Shown piece after piece: positions 45,012 to 54,348 of a stretch of 64,000 nt of DNA; positions within the stretch are counted from its first letter, which is position 1; each line of letters starts with the position of its first letter. The stretch comes from an uncultured Shimia sp. (GTDB lineage Bacteria; Pseudomonadota; Alphaproteobacteria; Rhodobacterales; Rhodobacteraceae). The notes under the pieces are model-generated. The model was given only the letters and a program-made list of their open reading frames with translations, searched no databases and was not told the origin of the DNA. The stretch spans positions 620,001 to 684,000 of the forward strand of contig NZ_CANLRL010000002.1 of NCBI RefSeq assembly GCF_947493595.1. Direction: 5' to 3'. The translations under genes were made by a program, and so were the position numbers.

Positions 45012-45590
45012 TCAGGCCGTGGGCATCAGCCACGCGGTGAGATAGGTTTCCAGACGTTCGCGTGGGGCGACCGAGTTGTGCAAGCTGCAAAATATCAGAG
45101 AGATTGCTTGCACCATAAAGGCTTGTACGCCCTCCGCCTGTAATTCGGCGGAGATGTCTTTGCGAAATGGCTGGTCCCAGAGCCATTTGGTTACGACCTC
45201 GGCGTGGCGGCCAAAGGTCATGGCGATGGGGCCGATGTCCGCGTTGGCCGCCGCGCCTGAGTGGCGCAGAATCACGTCAAAGACATAGCGTTCGCAGGTC
45301 ATAAAAGTGATCAGCGGCATCATGGCGTCGGTCATCTCGGCGATGGAGGTGGGTGCATCCAGCGCGTCTATGCCATCCAGATGACGGTCGATTTCCGCGC
45401 CAATGAGTTGGTCCATCAGCGCGTCTTTGTCTTTGAAATGAGAGAAAAAAGTGCCCTTGGCCACCCCAGCGCGCAGCACCACCTCTTCCACTCGCATGGC
45501 TTCATATCCGCTTTCAGAAATCACGGCTTGAGCCGCGTCCAGAAGCTTGGCGCGGGTTTTGAGGGTGCGTTGTTGAACTGCTTTGGCCAT
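45012..45590 (-). CDS. TetR family transcriptional regulator
   Basis: TetR wHTH (VLRAGVAKGTFFSHFKDKDALMDQ). Confidence 0.9.
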   Translation of the reverse strand: MAKAVQQRTLKTRAKLLDAAQAVISESGYEAMRVEEVVLRAGVAKGTFFSHFKDKDALMDQLIGAEIDRHLDGIDALDAPTSIAEMTDAMMPLITFMTCERYVFDVILRHSGAAANADIGPIAMTFGRHAEVVTKWLWDQPFRKDISAELQAEGVQAFMVQAISLIFCSLHNSVAPRERLETYLTAWLMPTA

Positions 45591-45611
45591 GGCCCGTTTT
45601 GGCACGAATTG

Positions 45612-45676
45612 TGACCGTGGTCAAATTTGTAATTGACCGTGGTCATTTTTGTGTGCGATGAAATTGACCGTGGTCA
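45612..45676. promoter_or_regulatory. Three copies of palindrome TGACCGTGGTCA
   Basis: Copies at 45612-45623, 45634-45645 and 45665-45676 in the tetR/oxidoreductase intergenic region. Confidence 0.85.
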
Positions 45677-45693
45677 ATATTTGGAGATTCGCA

Positions 45694-46287
45694 ATGACAC
45701 AGAAACGGATTTTTATCTTGAACGGGCACCCTGCGGCGGAGTCGCTCACAGGTTCGGTGGCGGAGAGTTACGCGCAAGCGGCGCGTAAGGCGGGGCATCA
45801 GGTGCGGATGACCAACCTGCATGATCTGCAGTTTGATCCGGACTATGGCTTTGGCGGTTATGTGAACCAAAAACCGCTGGAGCCGGAGCTGGAGCAGGTC
45901 TTGCAAGACATCGAGTGGTCTGAGCATGTGGTGGTGGCCACACCGATGTGGTGGGGTGGGTTGCCAGCTAAGCTCAAAGGGTTGTTTGACCGGGCGTTGT
46001 TGCCGGGGCGCACGTTTGACACGCGCAATACCACCAAGCTGGGCTTGCCGGCGCCATTGTTGACCGGGCGCACGGGCCGGGTGCTGTTGTTCTCGGACAC
46101 GCCGGGGTGGTTCTTCCGGCTGATGTATCGCAACGCCATGATTGTGCAGATTCAACGGCAGATCTTGGAGTTTGTCGGCATCAAGCCGGTGAAAGTCACA
46201 CAGTTCAATGGCACCAGTGACCCCAAGCAAGGGGCCGTGGACAAGTGGATCAAGCAAGCGGCGGAGATTGGCGCGCAGGCGGCCTAA
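45694..46287 (+). CDS. Flavodoxin-fold NAD(P)H dehydrogenase (quinone)-like protein
   Basis: RIFILNGHPAAESL...VVVATPMWWGGLPAKLKGLFDR. Confidence 0.88.
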   Translation: MTQKRIFILNGHPAAESLTGSVAESYAQAARKAGHQVRMTNLHDLQFDPDYGFGGYVNQKPLEPELEQVLQDIEWSEHVVVATPMWWGGLPAKLKGLFDRALLPGRTFDTRNTTKLGLPAPLLTGRTGRVLLFSDTPGWFFRLMYRNAMIVQIQRQILEFVGIKPVKVTQFNGTSDPKQGAVDKWIKQAAEIGAQAA

Positions 46288-46293
46288 ATTGAG

Positions 46294-46917
46294 CTAGGTG
46301 TGGCGTGAGATCCGTGTGGTCACCACGCCCGCCGCCATCAAACAGCCGCTGCCCACACGGTTGAGGCCCCGCATGGCGCGCGGGTGCTGGAACAGCCCGC
46401 GCAGCCCATTGGCGCAGAGCAGCCAGAACACGGTGTTGAGCGTGGCGACACCCACAAAGGTGGCGATCAGGATTGCGAATTGCGGCAGCACCGGCTGCGA
46501 CAGGGTCACAAACTGCGGCACAAAGGCGATGTAAAACGCCGGGCCTTTGGGGTTGAGGGCGCTGATCAGGAACGACTGCCAGAACAGCGGCTTGAGGGGC
46601 TTTTGATCCACTGTGTTTGAGCCAATGCCCTCAGCGGGTGCGCGCCAGAGGCTGATGCCGAGCCAGATCAGATACACCGCGCCAATGAGCTTCATCAGCG
46701 TAAAAAGCGTGGTGGAGGCAGAGAGGATCGCACCTGCGCCCATTAGGGACACGGACATGCCGACCAAGGCCCCGGCGGAGATGCCTGGAATGGTCGCGAG
46801 GCCTGAGCGTTTGCCAGAGCGCACCGCGTGGTTGATGGTCAGGACAATGTTGGGGCCGGGGATCAATACAACCAAGGCGCTGGCCAGAACAAACGCGATC
46901 CAGGTTTCCAATGACAT
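46294..46917 (-). CDS. LysE/RhtB family amino-acid exporter
   Basis: VLIPGPNIVLTINHAVRSGKRSGLATIPGISAGALVG N-terminus. Confidence 0.88.
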   Translation of the reverse strand: MSLETWIAFVLASALVVLIPGPNIVLTINHAVRSGKRSGLATIPGISAGALVGMSVSLMGAGAILSASTTLFTLMKLIGAVYLIWLGISLWRAPAEGIGSNTVDQKPLKPLFWQSFLISALNPKGPAFYIAFVPQFVTLSQPVLPQFAILIATFVGVATLNTVFWLLCANGLRGLFQHPRAMRGLNRVGSGCLMAAGVVTTRISRHT

Positions 46918-47020
46918 GTCGCGCTCCTCTCCCAACAGTTGTGGTGCAGGATTTCGCAGTCAGGCGGAATTGGCAAGGGGATTGGTGTGGGCGCGCGGTT
47001 GGTGGCAGCGCGACAAAACT

Positions 47021-47428
47021 CTATGTTGTTGCGGGCTCGAGGTATGCCATGAGCGTGTCAAAGGAGGGTGCAATCTCCACCACGCTGGTTTCGAGGTCTA
47101 CATTGTACATGTCGAAGTAGACCACCTTCAGGGCCCCGCTGTTGTCTTTGGCAAAGGCAAACAGCTCGCTTGCGCCGTTTCCGCCAATGACAAATAGAGT
47201 CGGGAAATCAACGTGAAAAGTCTGGTTTATCTCGGTCTCATAAACATCTTCCGCGGAGTCGAGGATCAGCCAACATGGCTGTTCCGACAGGGGGCCTTCG
47301 CCGCCATTGCTTGCCGCAAGGAACTCAAGATAGGCCTGTGGCAGTTCAAAAGGTGCGGCTGCGACCAACTGTTCCAAAACGCCCGGGCTTGCGCCAACAC
47401 GTGCTGACCAGTGCTTGGTTTCCAACAT
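47021..47428 (-). CDS. SMI1/KNR4 (SUKH)-like protein
   Basis: 135 aa with FELPQAYLEFLAASNGGEGPL and FVIGGNGASELFAF, typical of the SMI1/KNR4 fold. Confidence 0.75.
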   Translation of the reverse strand: MLETKHWSARVGASPGVLEQLVAAAPFELPQAYLEFLAASNGGEGPLSEQPCWLILDSAEDVYETEINQTFHVDFPTLFVIGGNGASELFAFAKDNSGALKVVYFDMYNVDLETSVVEIAPSFDTLMAYLEPATT

Positions 47429-47508
47429 ATTCCGCTCCTAAGTCTTGCAGCTCAAAATTGATTGAGCTGCAAGGAAAAGCAACTAGGCTGATCGATTTTC
47501 AGGCAATA

Positions 47509-48651
47509 TCAAGCCGTGTGATCGACGATCTGCATGTGCTGTGCCAGCGTGCCGATGTGTGTGAGCCATTCGGAGAACAGCGCTTCTTCAGACGGCGCCG
47601 CGTGCACGCCGGGGGCAATTTTGCCGTCCAGCACGGCCTCAATCGCGAGGGACACAGGGATCGACACGAGGCGGGCCATGGCGGTGCCACGTGCGTCGCC
47701 CCAGGCGTCCATCACGTAAGTCTTGTGGAAAACCTCTGCGCCGTCTTTTTCCGCTTTGAAGCCCACGCAGAGCACCACGCGGTCCGGCTCGCCTTCGTCA
47801 TAGGAGTTTTCATCCCAGAACTGATCGGACATCTCTTTCAGCCGTGCGTCGCCTTCGGGACCGGAGAGCGTTTCGATTTCGCGAAAGACGTCAGACCACG
47901 CCTCGGTCCAGCCGTTCAGGCGCAGGGTGCCGCGCACAAAGGTGTCGACTTTCCAGTCCGGATCAAACTTGTAGTCTTCCATGAAAGGAATGCTGTCGCG
48001 GTTTGGGTAAACCTCGAAAGTTTCCGCCGTTGCCAGTGGGGCCTCATAGCTGCTGATCGCATCCCAAGGGCGGTTCACATCAAACGGTTTGCCGTCACGG
48101 ATGGAGCGGGATGGGCTGCGCAGAGCTTTTAGCACACCGAGGGGCGACCAGCTAAATTTGTAGCGGAACGGGTTGGCCACTTTGGGGATGCCGCCGCAGT
48201 AGCTGATGAAGCTGATGGCGTTGTCCGCATCGTAAGCGTCAGAGGCGCGGTAGTCAGCCACCAAGGCGTGCGCCATCAAGTGGTCGATGCCCGGGTCCAG
48301 GCCCACTTCGTTCACGCATGCCACGCCAGCTTCTTTGGCTTTGGCATTGAGCGCTTTCATCTCTGGCGCAATGTAAGACGAGCTGACAAAGTTCGCTCCT
48401 TTCTCGATGCACAATTCGGCCAACGGCACGTGCCAGTCGCCGGGCAGCATCGAAACGACCACGTCGCCAGACTCAAGCACAGCTCCTAGAGCTGCGATGT
48501 CAAAGGCGCGGATGTCTTTTGTCAGATCGCCAACAGCTTCCTGCGCTTTCTCAACGGTTCGGTTCCAGACGGTGACCGCGCGTCCATCTTCGATCAGGCG
48601 ACGCAGGCCGGGAATGGCGGAAAGGCCGGTGCCACACCAATGGATTGTCAT
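47509..48651 (-). CDS. Saccharopine dehydrogenase-like oxidoreductase (reductase/C-terminal type)
   Basis: MTIHWCGTGLSAIPGLRRLIEDGRAVTVWNRT Rossmann start plus CVNEVGLDPGIDHLMAH. Confidence 0.82.
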   Translation of the reverse strand: MTIHWCGTGLSAIPGLRRLIEDGRAVTVWNRTVEKAQEAVGDLTKDIRAFDIAALGAVLESGDVVVSMLPGDWHVPLAELCIEKGANFVSSSYIAPEMKALNAKAKEAGVACVNEVGLDPGIDHLMAHALVADYRASDAYDADNAISFISYCGGIPKVANPFRYKFSWSPLGVLKALRSPSRSIRDGKPFDVNRPWDAISSYEAPLATAETFEVYPNRDSIPFMEDYKFDPDWKVDTFVRGTLRLNGWTEAWSDVFREIETLSGPEGDARLKEMSDQFWDENSYDEGEPDRVVLCVGFKAEKDGAEVFHKTYVMDAWGDARGTAMARLVSIPVSLAIEAVLDGKIAPGVHAAPSEEALFSEWLTHIGTLAQHMQIVDHTA

Positions 48652-48664
48652 GTCTCTTCTCCCC

Positions 48665-49720
48665 TCAGAGGTCTTTGGAATGGGTGATGAAATCAGCCTC
48701 GGCGCGGGTCCAGACACCGTCGCTGAGGTCATCGAGTTTCATCAGTGTTTCGAGCAATTGCGCGGCGTAGTCCTCAGAACTTTCCACCGGCAGCATGGAT
48801 GGCAGGTTGTCGATGGCCATGACGTCCAGCACAGGAGCATCGGCCACGCGCAGAGCAGGCGCCTCCCAAGTGGTGGCGCGGTCATAAACCGGAACTGGGT
48901 TGTAATCGCTGTCTGGGTCGCAGGCCACGTCACCAATGGCGGTGAGTTTGCGGTCGGCCTTTAGCGCCTCTTGCGGCACAAACACCGGCGTGCCGGGGCG
49001 GGCAAAGATGCAGTTCAGGAACAGGTCATGGTCCAAGATTTCCGGGAAGGGTCCACCGGAGGCGGTTTCCGCCATGTCCCACTTGGTGACGGTGCAGCCC
49101 ATGGCTTCGAGCAAGTCGGCGGCACCGGTGCCTACACGACCCAGCGCGCCAATCACGATGGCGGAGGGGCGGTCTTTGGAGAGCGCGTCGAGTTCCGCGC
49201 CGAGGTCGGCCAGCAGGGCGTCTTTGCCCGCGTAGACCCCAACGGGGCCACAGAGCTCGCCACGTTGTTGCGCGGCCCAGGATTTCAGCGTGACCGCAGA
49301 GCCTGCATAGCCCGCCCAATAGCCAAAGGCGGCGACACGGCGGCCGGTGTCGTCCACCAGATATTCGAGATCATACAGCGTGCCGCCGCCCGCCTTGAAG
49401 CGTTTCAACAACGCCACGCCGGAGTGCTGGCCCTTGAAGGCATGGCCAAACATGATGTGGCGGTGTGGCAGGGGTGTACCGTCTTCGGGCAGCTCTTTGA
49501 GGCCAAAGATGATCGCGTCACGTGGGGCTTCGGGCCAGCTGTTTTCTGCTGCGATGTCACAGCCAGCTGCCTTGTAACCGTCAATCGAGATCGCCCGCAC
49601 AGAGCTTTCTTCCACGGTCACGCGGATGCCTTTGTCCAATAGCGCCTTTGCGCCTTCGGGTGTCAGACCGACCCGCTCCTCATTTTGCCTCTGTTCGGCA
49701 CGTACCCAAAGATGCGTCAT
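48665..49720 (-). CDS. Saccharopine dehydrogenase (lysine-forming type)-like
   Basis: MTHLWVRAEQRQNEERVGLTPEGAKALLDKGIRVTVEES, HIMFGHAFKGQ, AFGYWAGYAGSA. Confidence 0.82.
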   Translation of the reverse strand: MTHLWVRAEQRQNEERVGLTPEGAKALLDKGIRVTVEESSVRAISIDGYKAAGCDIAAENSWPEAPRDAIIFGLKELPEDGTPLPHRHIMFGHAFKGQHSGVALLKRFKAGGGTLYDLEYLVDDTGRRVAAFGYWAGYAGSAVTLKSWAAQQRGELCGPVGVYAGKDALLADLGAELDALSKDRPSAIVIGALGRVGTGAADLLEAMGCTVTKWDMAETASGGPFPEILDHDLFLNCIFARPGTPVFVPQEALKADRKLTAIGDVACDPDSDYNPVPVYDRATTWEAPALRVADAPVLDVMAIDNLPSMLPVESSEDYAAQLLETLMKLDDLSDGVWTRAEADFITHSKDL

Positions 49721-49841
49721 CTCTGTTCCCCTCATATTCGATTTTCCATAGATCAGCCCCTTGCGACGATGGCAAGAGCCGCGCCGCCGCGTCTTTTGCG
49801 TGGCAGGTCCCGCCACTCTCTGCCTTCATCCTCTCCTTCTC

Positions 49842-49890
49842 TAAATATCCCGGGGGAGTCGCCGCCTGCGGCGATGGGGGCAGCGCCCCC
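49842..49890 (+). repeat. Dispersed hairpin repeat, copy D
   Basis: TAAATATCCCGGGGGAGTCGCCGCCTGCGGCGATGGGGGCAGCGCCCCC. Confidence 0.8.
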
Positions 49891-49968
49891 TTTGCGCAGG
49901 TTTTCGACTGGCACCGCGCGGGGCGGCGTGGCACAACGGGCCAAAGCAGAACAAAACGGGAGCGCGCC

Positions 49969-52767
49969 ATGAGTTTTGGCAAAGGATGTCACCTGCATCT
50001 GATCGACGGGTCGGCCTTTATTTTTCGGGCCTATCACGCGCTGCCGCCGCTGACGCGCAAGTCAGACGGCTTACCAATTGGTGCCGTGGCCGGGTTCAGC
50101 AACATGTTGCAGCGCTATATCGAGGACAATTCCGGACCAGATGCGCCCACCCATGTGGCGGTGATTTTTGACTATTCCGGCAAGTCGTTCCGCAACGAGA
50201 TGTATGACCAATACAAAGCCAACCGGCCACCGGCGCCGGAGGATTTGGTGCCGCAATTCCCGCTGACTCGCACGGCGACCAAGGCGTTTAACATTGCCTG
50301 CAAAGAGGTCGAGGGATTTGAGGCGGATGACATCATCGCCACGCTGGCCTGTCAGGCGCGCGATGCCGGGGGGCGTTGCACCATCATCAGCTCGGACAAA
50401 GACCTGATGCAGCTGGTGGGCGGCGGCGTAGAGATGCTCGACGCGATGAAGAACAAGCGCATTGATCGCGACGGGGTTATTGAGAAATTTGGCGTTGGGC
50501 CAGAACGCGTGGTGGATGTGCAGGCACTGGCTGGCGACAGCGTGGACAACGTGCCGGGCGCGCCGGGCATTGGCATCAAGACGGCGGCGTTGCTGATCAA
50601 CGAATATGGTGATCTGGAAAGCCTGTTGGACCGTGCGGAAGAGATCAAACAGCCCAAACGCCGCCAGACGCTGATTGAGAAACGTGACCAGATTGAGCTG
50701 TCCAAACGGTTGGTGCAGCTGGATTGCGACATGGAGCTGGATTTCACGCTGGACGATCTGGAGGTGCAAGACCCGGAGCCGGAAGTGCTGTTGGGCTTCC
50801 TCACGGAAATGGAATTCCGCACACAGATTAAGCGCGCGGCTGACAAGCTGGGGGTAGAGGCCCCAAGTATTCCGGAGCCTGTTGGAGGGGTTGCCGATGA
50901 GGCACCTGCGGCGGATGATGTGCCGTTTGATGCGTCCAAATATGAATGGGTCAAAGATCGCGCAGCACTGGACCGGTGGATCGCCGCCATTATGAAACGT
51001 GGCTATGTGGCGGTGGACACGGAAACCAACTCGCTCAACGAAATGGTCGCGGAACTGGCGGGGATTTGCCTGTCGGTGGAGCCGGGGGAGGCCTGCTACA
51101 TTCCGGTGGGGCATAAGAAAGGCGCGAGCGACGATCTGTTTGGCGGCGACGAGCTGCAAGAGGGGCAGATGCCGCTGAACGAGGTGTTGGATGCGCTAAA
51201 GCCGATGCTGGAAGATCCGTCGGTGCTGAAGATTTTCCAGAACGCCAAATATGACTGCAAGGTGTTTGCCAATTACAACGTCACCGTGGCGCCGATTGAT
51301 GACACCATGCTGCTGTCGTACGCGCTGCATGCGGGGGAGCACAATCATGGCATGGACGCGCTCAGCGAGCGCTATCTGAGCCACCAACCCGTGCCGATCA
51401 AAACGCTGATTGGCAGCGGCAAAAGCATGATCACCTTTGACAAGGTGCCGATCGAAGATGCGCTGCCCTATGCGGCAGAAGATGCGGATGTCACGCTGCG
51501 CCTGTGGCAGCTGTTCAAGCCAAAGCTGCACCGGCGGCAGGTGACCTCGGTCTATGAAACTTTGGAGCGCCCCTTGGTGCCGGTGCTGGCGCAGATGGAG
51601 CGACACGGCGTCAAGGTGGACCGCGACGCGCTTTCTCGGATGTCCAATGCCTTTGCGCAGAAGATGGCGGCGCTGGAGGCGGAAATTCACGAACTGGCGG
51701 GCGGTACGTTTAACGTTGGCTCACCCAAACAGCTGGGTGAAATCCTGTTTGATAAGCTGGAACTGCCAGGCGGCAAGAAAGGCAAAACCGGGGCCTATGC
51801 CACCGGTGTGGATATTCTCGAAGACCTCGCAACTGAGCACGCCCTGCCGGGGTTGGTGCTGGACTGGCGGCAGTTGAGTAAGCTGAAGTCGACCTACACC
51901 GACGCGTTACAGACTCACATCAACAGTGACACCGGGCGAGTGCATACTTCTTATGTGCAAACCGGCGCCAACACCGGGCGACTGGCCTCCACTGATCCCA
52001 ACCTGCAGAATATTCCGGTGCGTTCTGAGGAAGGTCGGCGCATTCGCGAGGCCTTTGTGGCTGAGGAAGGCAAGACGCTGATCTCGCTGGACTACTCGCA
52101 GGTGGAATTGCGCATTCTGGCACATGTGGCGGGGATTGATGCGCTCAAAGCTGCGTTCCGGGATGGGCAGGACATTCACGCTATGACTGCGTCAGAAGTG
52201 TTTGATGTGCCGATGGAGGAGATGACCAGCGAGGTGCGTAGCCGCGCCAAGGCGATCAACTTTGGTGTGATCTACGGGATCTCCGGCTTTGGTCTGGCGC
52301 GCAATCTGCGCATTCCGCGCGGCGAGGCGCAGGACTTCATCAACCGCTATTTTGAGCGCTTTCCGGGCATTCGCACCTATATGGATGACACCAAAGCCTT
52401 TGCCAAAGAACACGGCTATGTGCAGACGTTGTTTGGCCGCAAAATCCACACGCCGGAGATCAACGCCAAAGGCCCGCGGGCAAGCTTTGCCTATCGCGCA
52501 GCCATAAATGCGCCGATCCAAGGTACAGCCGCTGACATCATCCGGCGAGCGATGATCCGCATGCCGGAGGCCATCAAAGACCTGCCGGCCAAGATGCTGT
52601 TGCAGGTGCACGATGAATTGATCTTTGAGGTCGATGACGCTGCGGTGGACGCAACTATCGAAGTGGCGCGGGATGTGATGCAGCGGGCCACTGAGCCTGC
52701 CATCAAGCTGGATGTGCCGTTGATTGTGGATGCGGGACGTGGGGCCAATTGGGCGGAGGCGCATTAA
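49969..52767 (+). CDS. polA: DNA polymerase I
   Basis: 5' nuclease domain, 3'-5' exonuclease-like domain and Pol A motifs (DYSQVELRILAHVAG, RAKAINFGVIYGISGFGLA, QVHDELIFEV). Start MSFGKGCHLHLIDGSAFIFRAYH. Confidence 0.95.
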   Translation: MSFGKGCHLHLIDGSAFIFRAYHALPPLTRKSDGLPIGAVAGFSNMLQRYIEDNSGPDAPTHVAVIFDYSGKSFRNEMYDQYKANRPPAPEDLVPQFPLTRTATKAFNIACKEVEGFEADDIIATLACQARDAGGRCTIISSDKDLMQLVGGGVEMLDAMKNKRIDRDGVIEKFGVGPERVVDVQALAGDSVDNVPGAPGIGIKTAALLINEYGDLESLLDRAEEIKQPKRRQTLIEKRDQIELSKRLVQLDCDMELDFTLDDLEVQDPEPEVLLGFLTEMEFRTQIKRAADKLGVEAPSIPEPVGGVADEAPAADDVPFDASKYEWVKDRAALDRWIAAIMKRGYVAVDTETNSLNEMVAELAGICLSVEPGEACYIPVGHKKGASDDLFGGDELQEGQMPLNEVLDALKPMLEDPSVLKIFQNAKYDCKVFANYNVTVAPIDDTMLLSYALHAGEHNHGMDALSERYLSHQPVPIKTLIGSGKSMITFDKVPIEDALPYAAEDADVTLRLWQLFKPKLHRRQVTSVYETLERPLVPVLAQMERHGVKVDRDALSRMSNAFAQKMAALEAEIHELAGGTFNVGSPKQLGEILFDKLELPGGKKGKTGAYATGVDILEDLATEHALPGLVLDWRQLSKLKSTYTDALQTHINSDTGRVHTSYVQTGANTGRLASTDPNLQNIPVRSEEGRRIREAFVAEEGKTLISLDYSQVELRILAHVAGIDALKAAFRDGQDIHAMTASEVFDVPMEEMTSEVRSRAKAINFGVIYGISGFGLARNLRIPRGEAQDFINRYFERFPGIRTYMDDTKAFAKEHGYVQTLFGRKIHTPEINAKGPRASFAYRAAINAPIQGTAADIIRRAMIRMPEAIKDLPAKMLLQVHDELIFEVDDAAVDATIEVARDVMQRATEPAIKLDVPLIVDAGRGANWAEAH

Positions 52768-52784
52768 GGCGCGCCATGGCCCTG

Positions 52785-52838
52785 CTTCATTTGACTATAA
52801 ATATCCACTGCGCTGCCCTTGCGGGTGGCGCAACGCCC
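52785..52838 (+). repeat. Dispersed hairpin repeat, degenerate copy F
   Basis: TTCATTTGACTATAAATATCC... immediately 3' of polA. Confidence 0.5.
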
Positions 52839-52846
52839 AACAGGGC

Positions 52847-53599
52847 TCAGCTCAACCAGCTTAGCCCCTGTTCGGTGCGTTTTGCCGGTTTGTATTCGGC
52901 GCTGACGGCGCCGGTGTAGCCACTTTCATCCAGCATCTCAAAAAAGGCCGGGTAGTCGAAGTGTTTCGACTTCACCGGCTCGTTGCGGTCTGGCAGGCCG
53001 CCGATCTGGATATGGCGCACACGGGATTTGTGCTTGTCCCAGCAGTCCAGCACGTCGCCATGGATTTTATGCGCGTGATAGGTGTCAAACTGCAGCGCCA
53101 GATTGGGGGCGTTGACCTCGTCCAAAATCTCCGCCGCCAGATCAAAGTTGTTCAGGAAGTAGCCTGGCATATCAACGTCGTTGATCGGCTCGATGGTGAG
53201 CTGTTGTTTGGGGGCAAAGGCACAGGCCCATTTCAGGTTTTCCACAAAAGTGGTACGGGCCTCATCGCCAGAAGCAGCCCCCGCCATGATGTGCACAATA
53301 CGGGCGCGCAGCATGTCGGCGTAGCGCAAGGTGCGGCGGAAATCGCGTTGAAAGCGATCCTCAAGGCCGGGCACAGCGGCAAAACCCCGATCGCCGCCGG
53401 TGTAGTTGGGCGGTGGGCAGTTGATCAGCTCCAGCGACAACCCGTTGCGCAGCAAAGCCCGCTGGGTTTCCGGCGCGGGTGTCTCATAAGGAAAGAGGAT
53501 TTCCACCGCCTCAAAGCCCGCCTCGGCGGCGGCTTCATAGCGGTCCAACTCCGGAAATTCGGCAAACAACATGGTCAGGTTGGCGGCAAATTTGGGCAT
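52847..53599 (-). CDS. hyi: Hydroxypyruvate isomerase-like TIM-barrel protein
   Basis: MPKFAANLTMLFAEFPELDRYEAAAEAGFEAVEILFPYE; IEPINDVDMPGYFLNN. Confidence 0.88.
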   Translation of the reverse strand: MPKFAANLTMLFAEFPELDRYEAAAEAGFEAVEILFPYETPAPETQRALLRNGLSLELINCPPPNYTGGDRGFAAVPGLEDRFQRDFRRTLRYADMLRARIVHIMAGAASGDEARTTFVENLKWACAFAPKQQLTIEPINDVDMPGYFLNNFDLAAEILDEVNAPNLALQFDTYHAHKIHGDVLDCWDKHKSRVRHIQIGGLPDRNEPVKSKHFDYPAFFEMLDESGYTGAVSAEYKPAKRTEQGLSWLS

Positions 53600-53690
53600 G
53601 GGGTTCTCCTCTGATGAAGGTTATTCCAGCTTTGCTTGCGTGAAAACAGTCCGAAATTCCGCAAGTTTGAACGGTTTGGCGGAAGGTTGC

Positions 53691-54293
53691 TTAGCCCAGC
53701 TCGGCGGAGGGAAGAAATGGGAAGAACACGCCGGAAGACATCACGCCAAATAGGCTTTGGCCGTTGACGTCCTGGTGAATACCCAACTCCACAAGGCGAT
53801 AAAACGCCTTGCGGGTGATGCGGGCTTCGAGGTTGGCGCGCACGGTCACATAAGGAGCGGGTTCATCCGTGTCTGGGTCGATGTCTACGCGAATTGGGTT
53901 GTCCGGACCTGCGGCGGTAAAGTCGCCTACGTGGGTTTCAAAAGTCAGAACTTGGGTGTCACCTTCGCCGGTCACCTCGAAATCTTCGGTGATGAAAGGC
54001 GCGTCTTCAACGGTGATTCCAACTTTTTCGACGGGCGTGACCAGCACGTAGTTGTCGCCATCTTTGCGCAGGATGTTGGAGAACATCTTCACCATGGCGG
54101 GGCGATTGATCGGGCTGCCTTCGTAAAACCACGTGCCGTCGCGCGCGATGCGCATGTCTAGATCGCCGCAATGCGGTGGGTTCCACAGGTGCACAGGCGC
54201 GGGGCCGCGCGCTTTTACGGCGGCAGTGGCGGAGGCGGCGATGGTGTCTGCGTCAATTTTCACAGGAAATTGTTCCCTCATTGCTTTTGCCAT
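53691..54293 (-). CDS. DUF1285 domain protein
   Basis: DMRIARDGTWFYEGSPINRPAMVKMFSNILRKDGDNYVLVTPVEKVGI. Confidence 0.85.
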   Translation of the reverse strand: MAKAMREQFPVKIDADTIAASATAAVKARGPAPVHLWNPPHCGDLDMRIARDGTWFYEGSPINRPAMVKMFSNILRKDGDNYVLVTPVEKVGITVEDAPFITEDFEVTGEGDTQVLTFETHVGDFTAAGPDNPIRVDIDPDTDEPAPYVTVRANLEARITRKAFYRLVELGIHQDVNGQSLFGVMSSGVFFPFLPSAELG

Positions 54294-54348
54294 TTCATCT
54301 GAGCGCGTTACTGTCAACGTAAGCAGGTAGCGTTACGGGAGACACAGT

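Noticed and set aside
45001-45020. GGCCTG-ATTT-CAGGCC hairpin between Hint gene and tetR as terminator
   Set aside because: Short stem without a U-tract, and it overlaps coding ends; too weak to call.
43852-45186. 444-aa minus-strand ORF
   Set aside because: Antisense to the Hint-domain gene and overlapping tetR; no domain-like features.
53636-53676. CTTGCG...CGCAAG inverted repeat upstream of hyi
   Set aside because: Only 6-bp arms with a long loop in a GC-rich context; insufficient support for an operator or structure.
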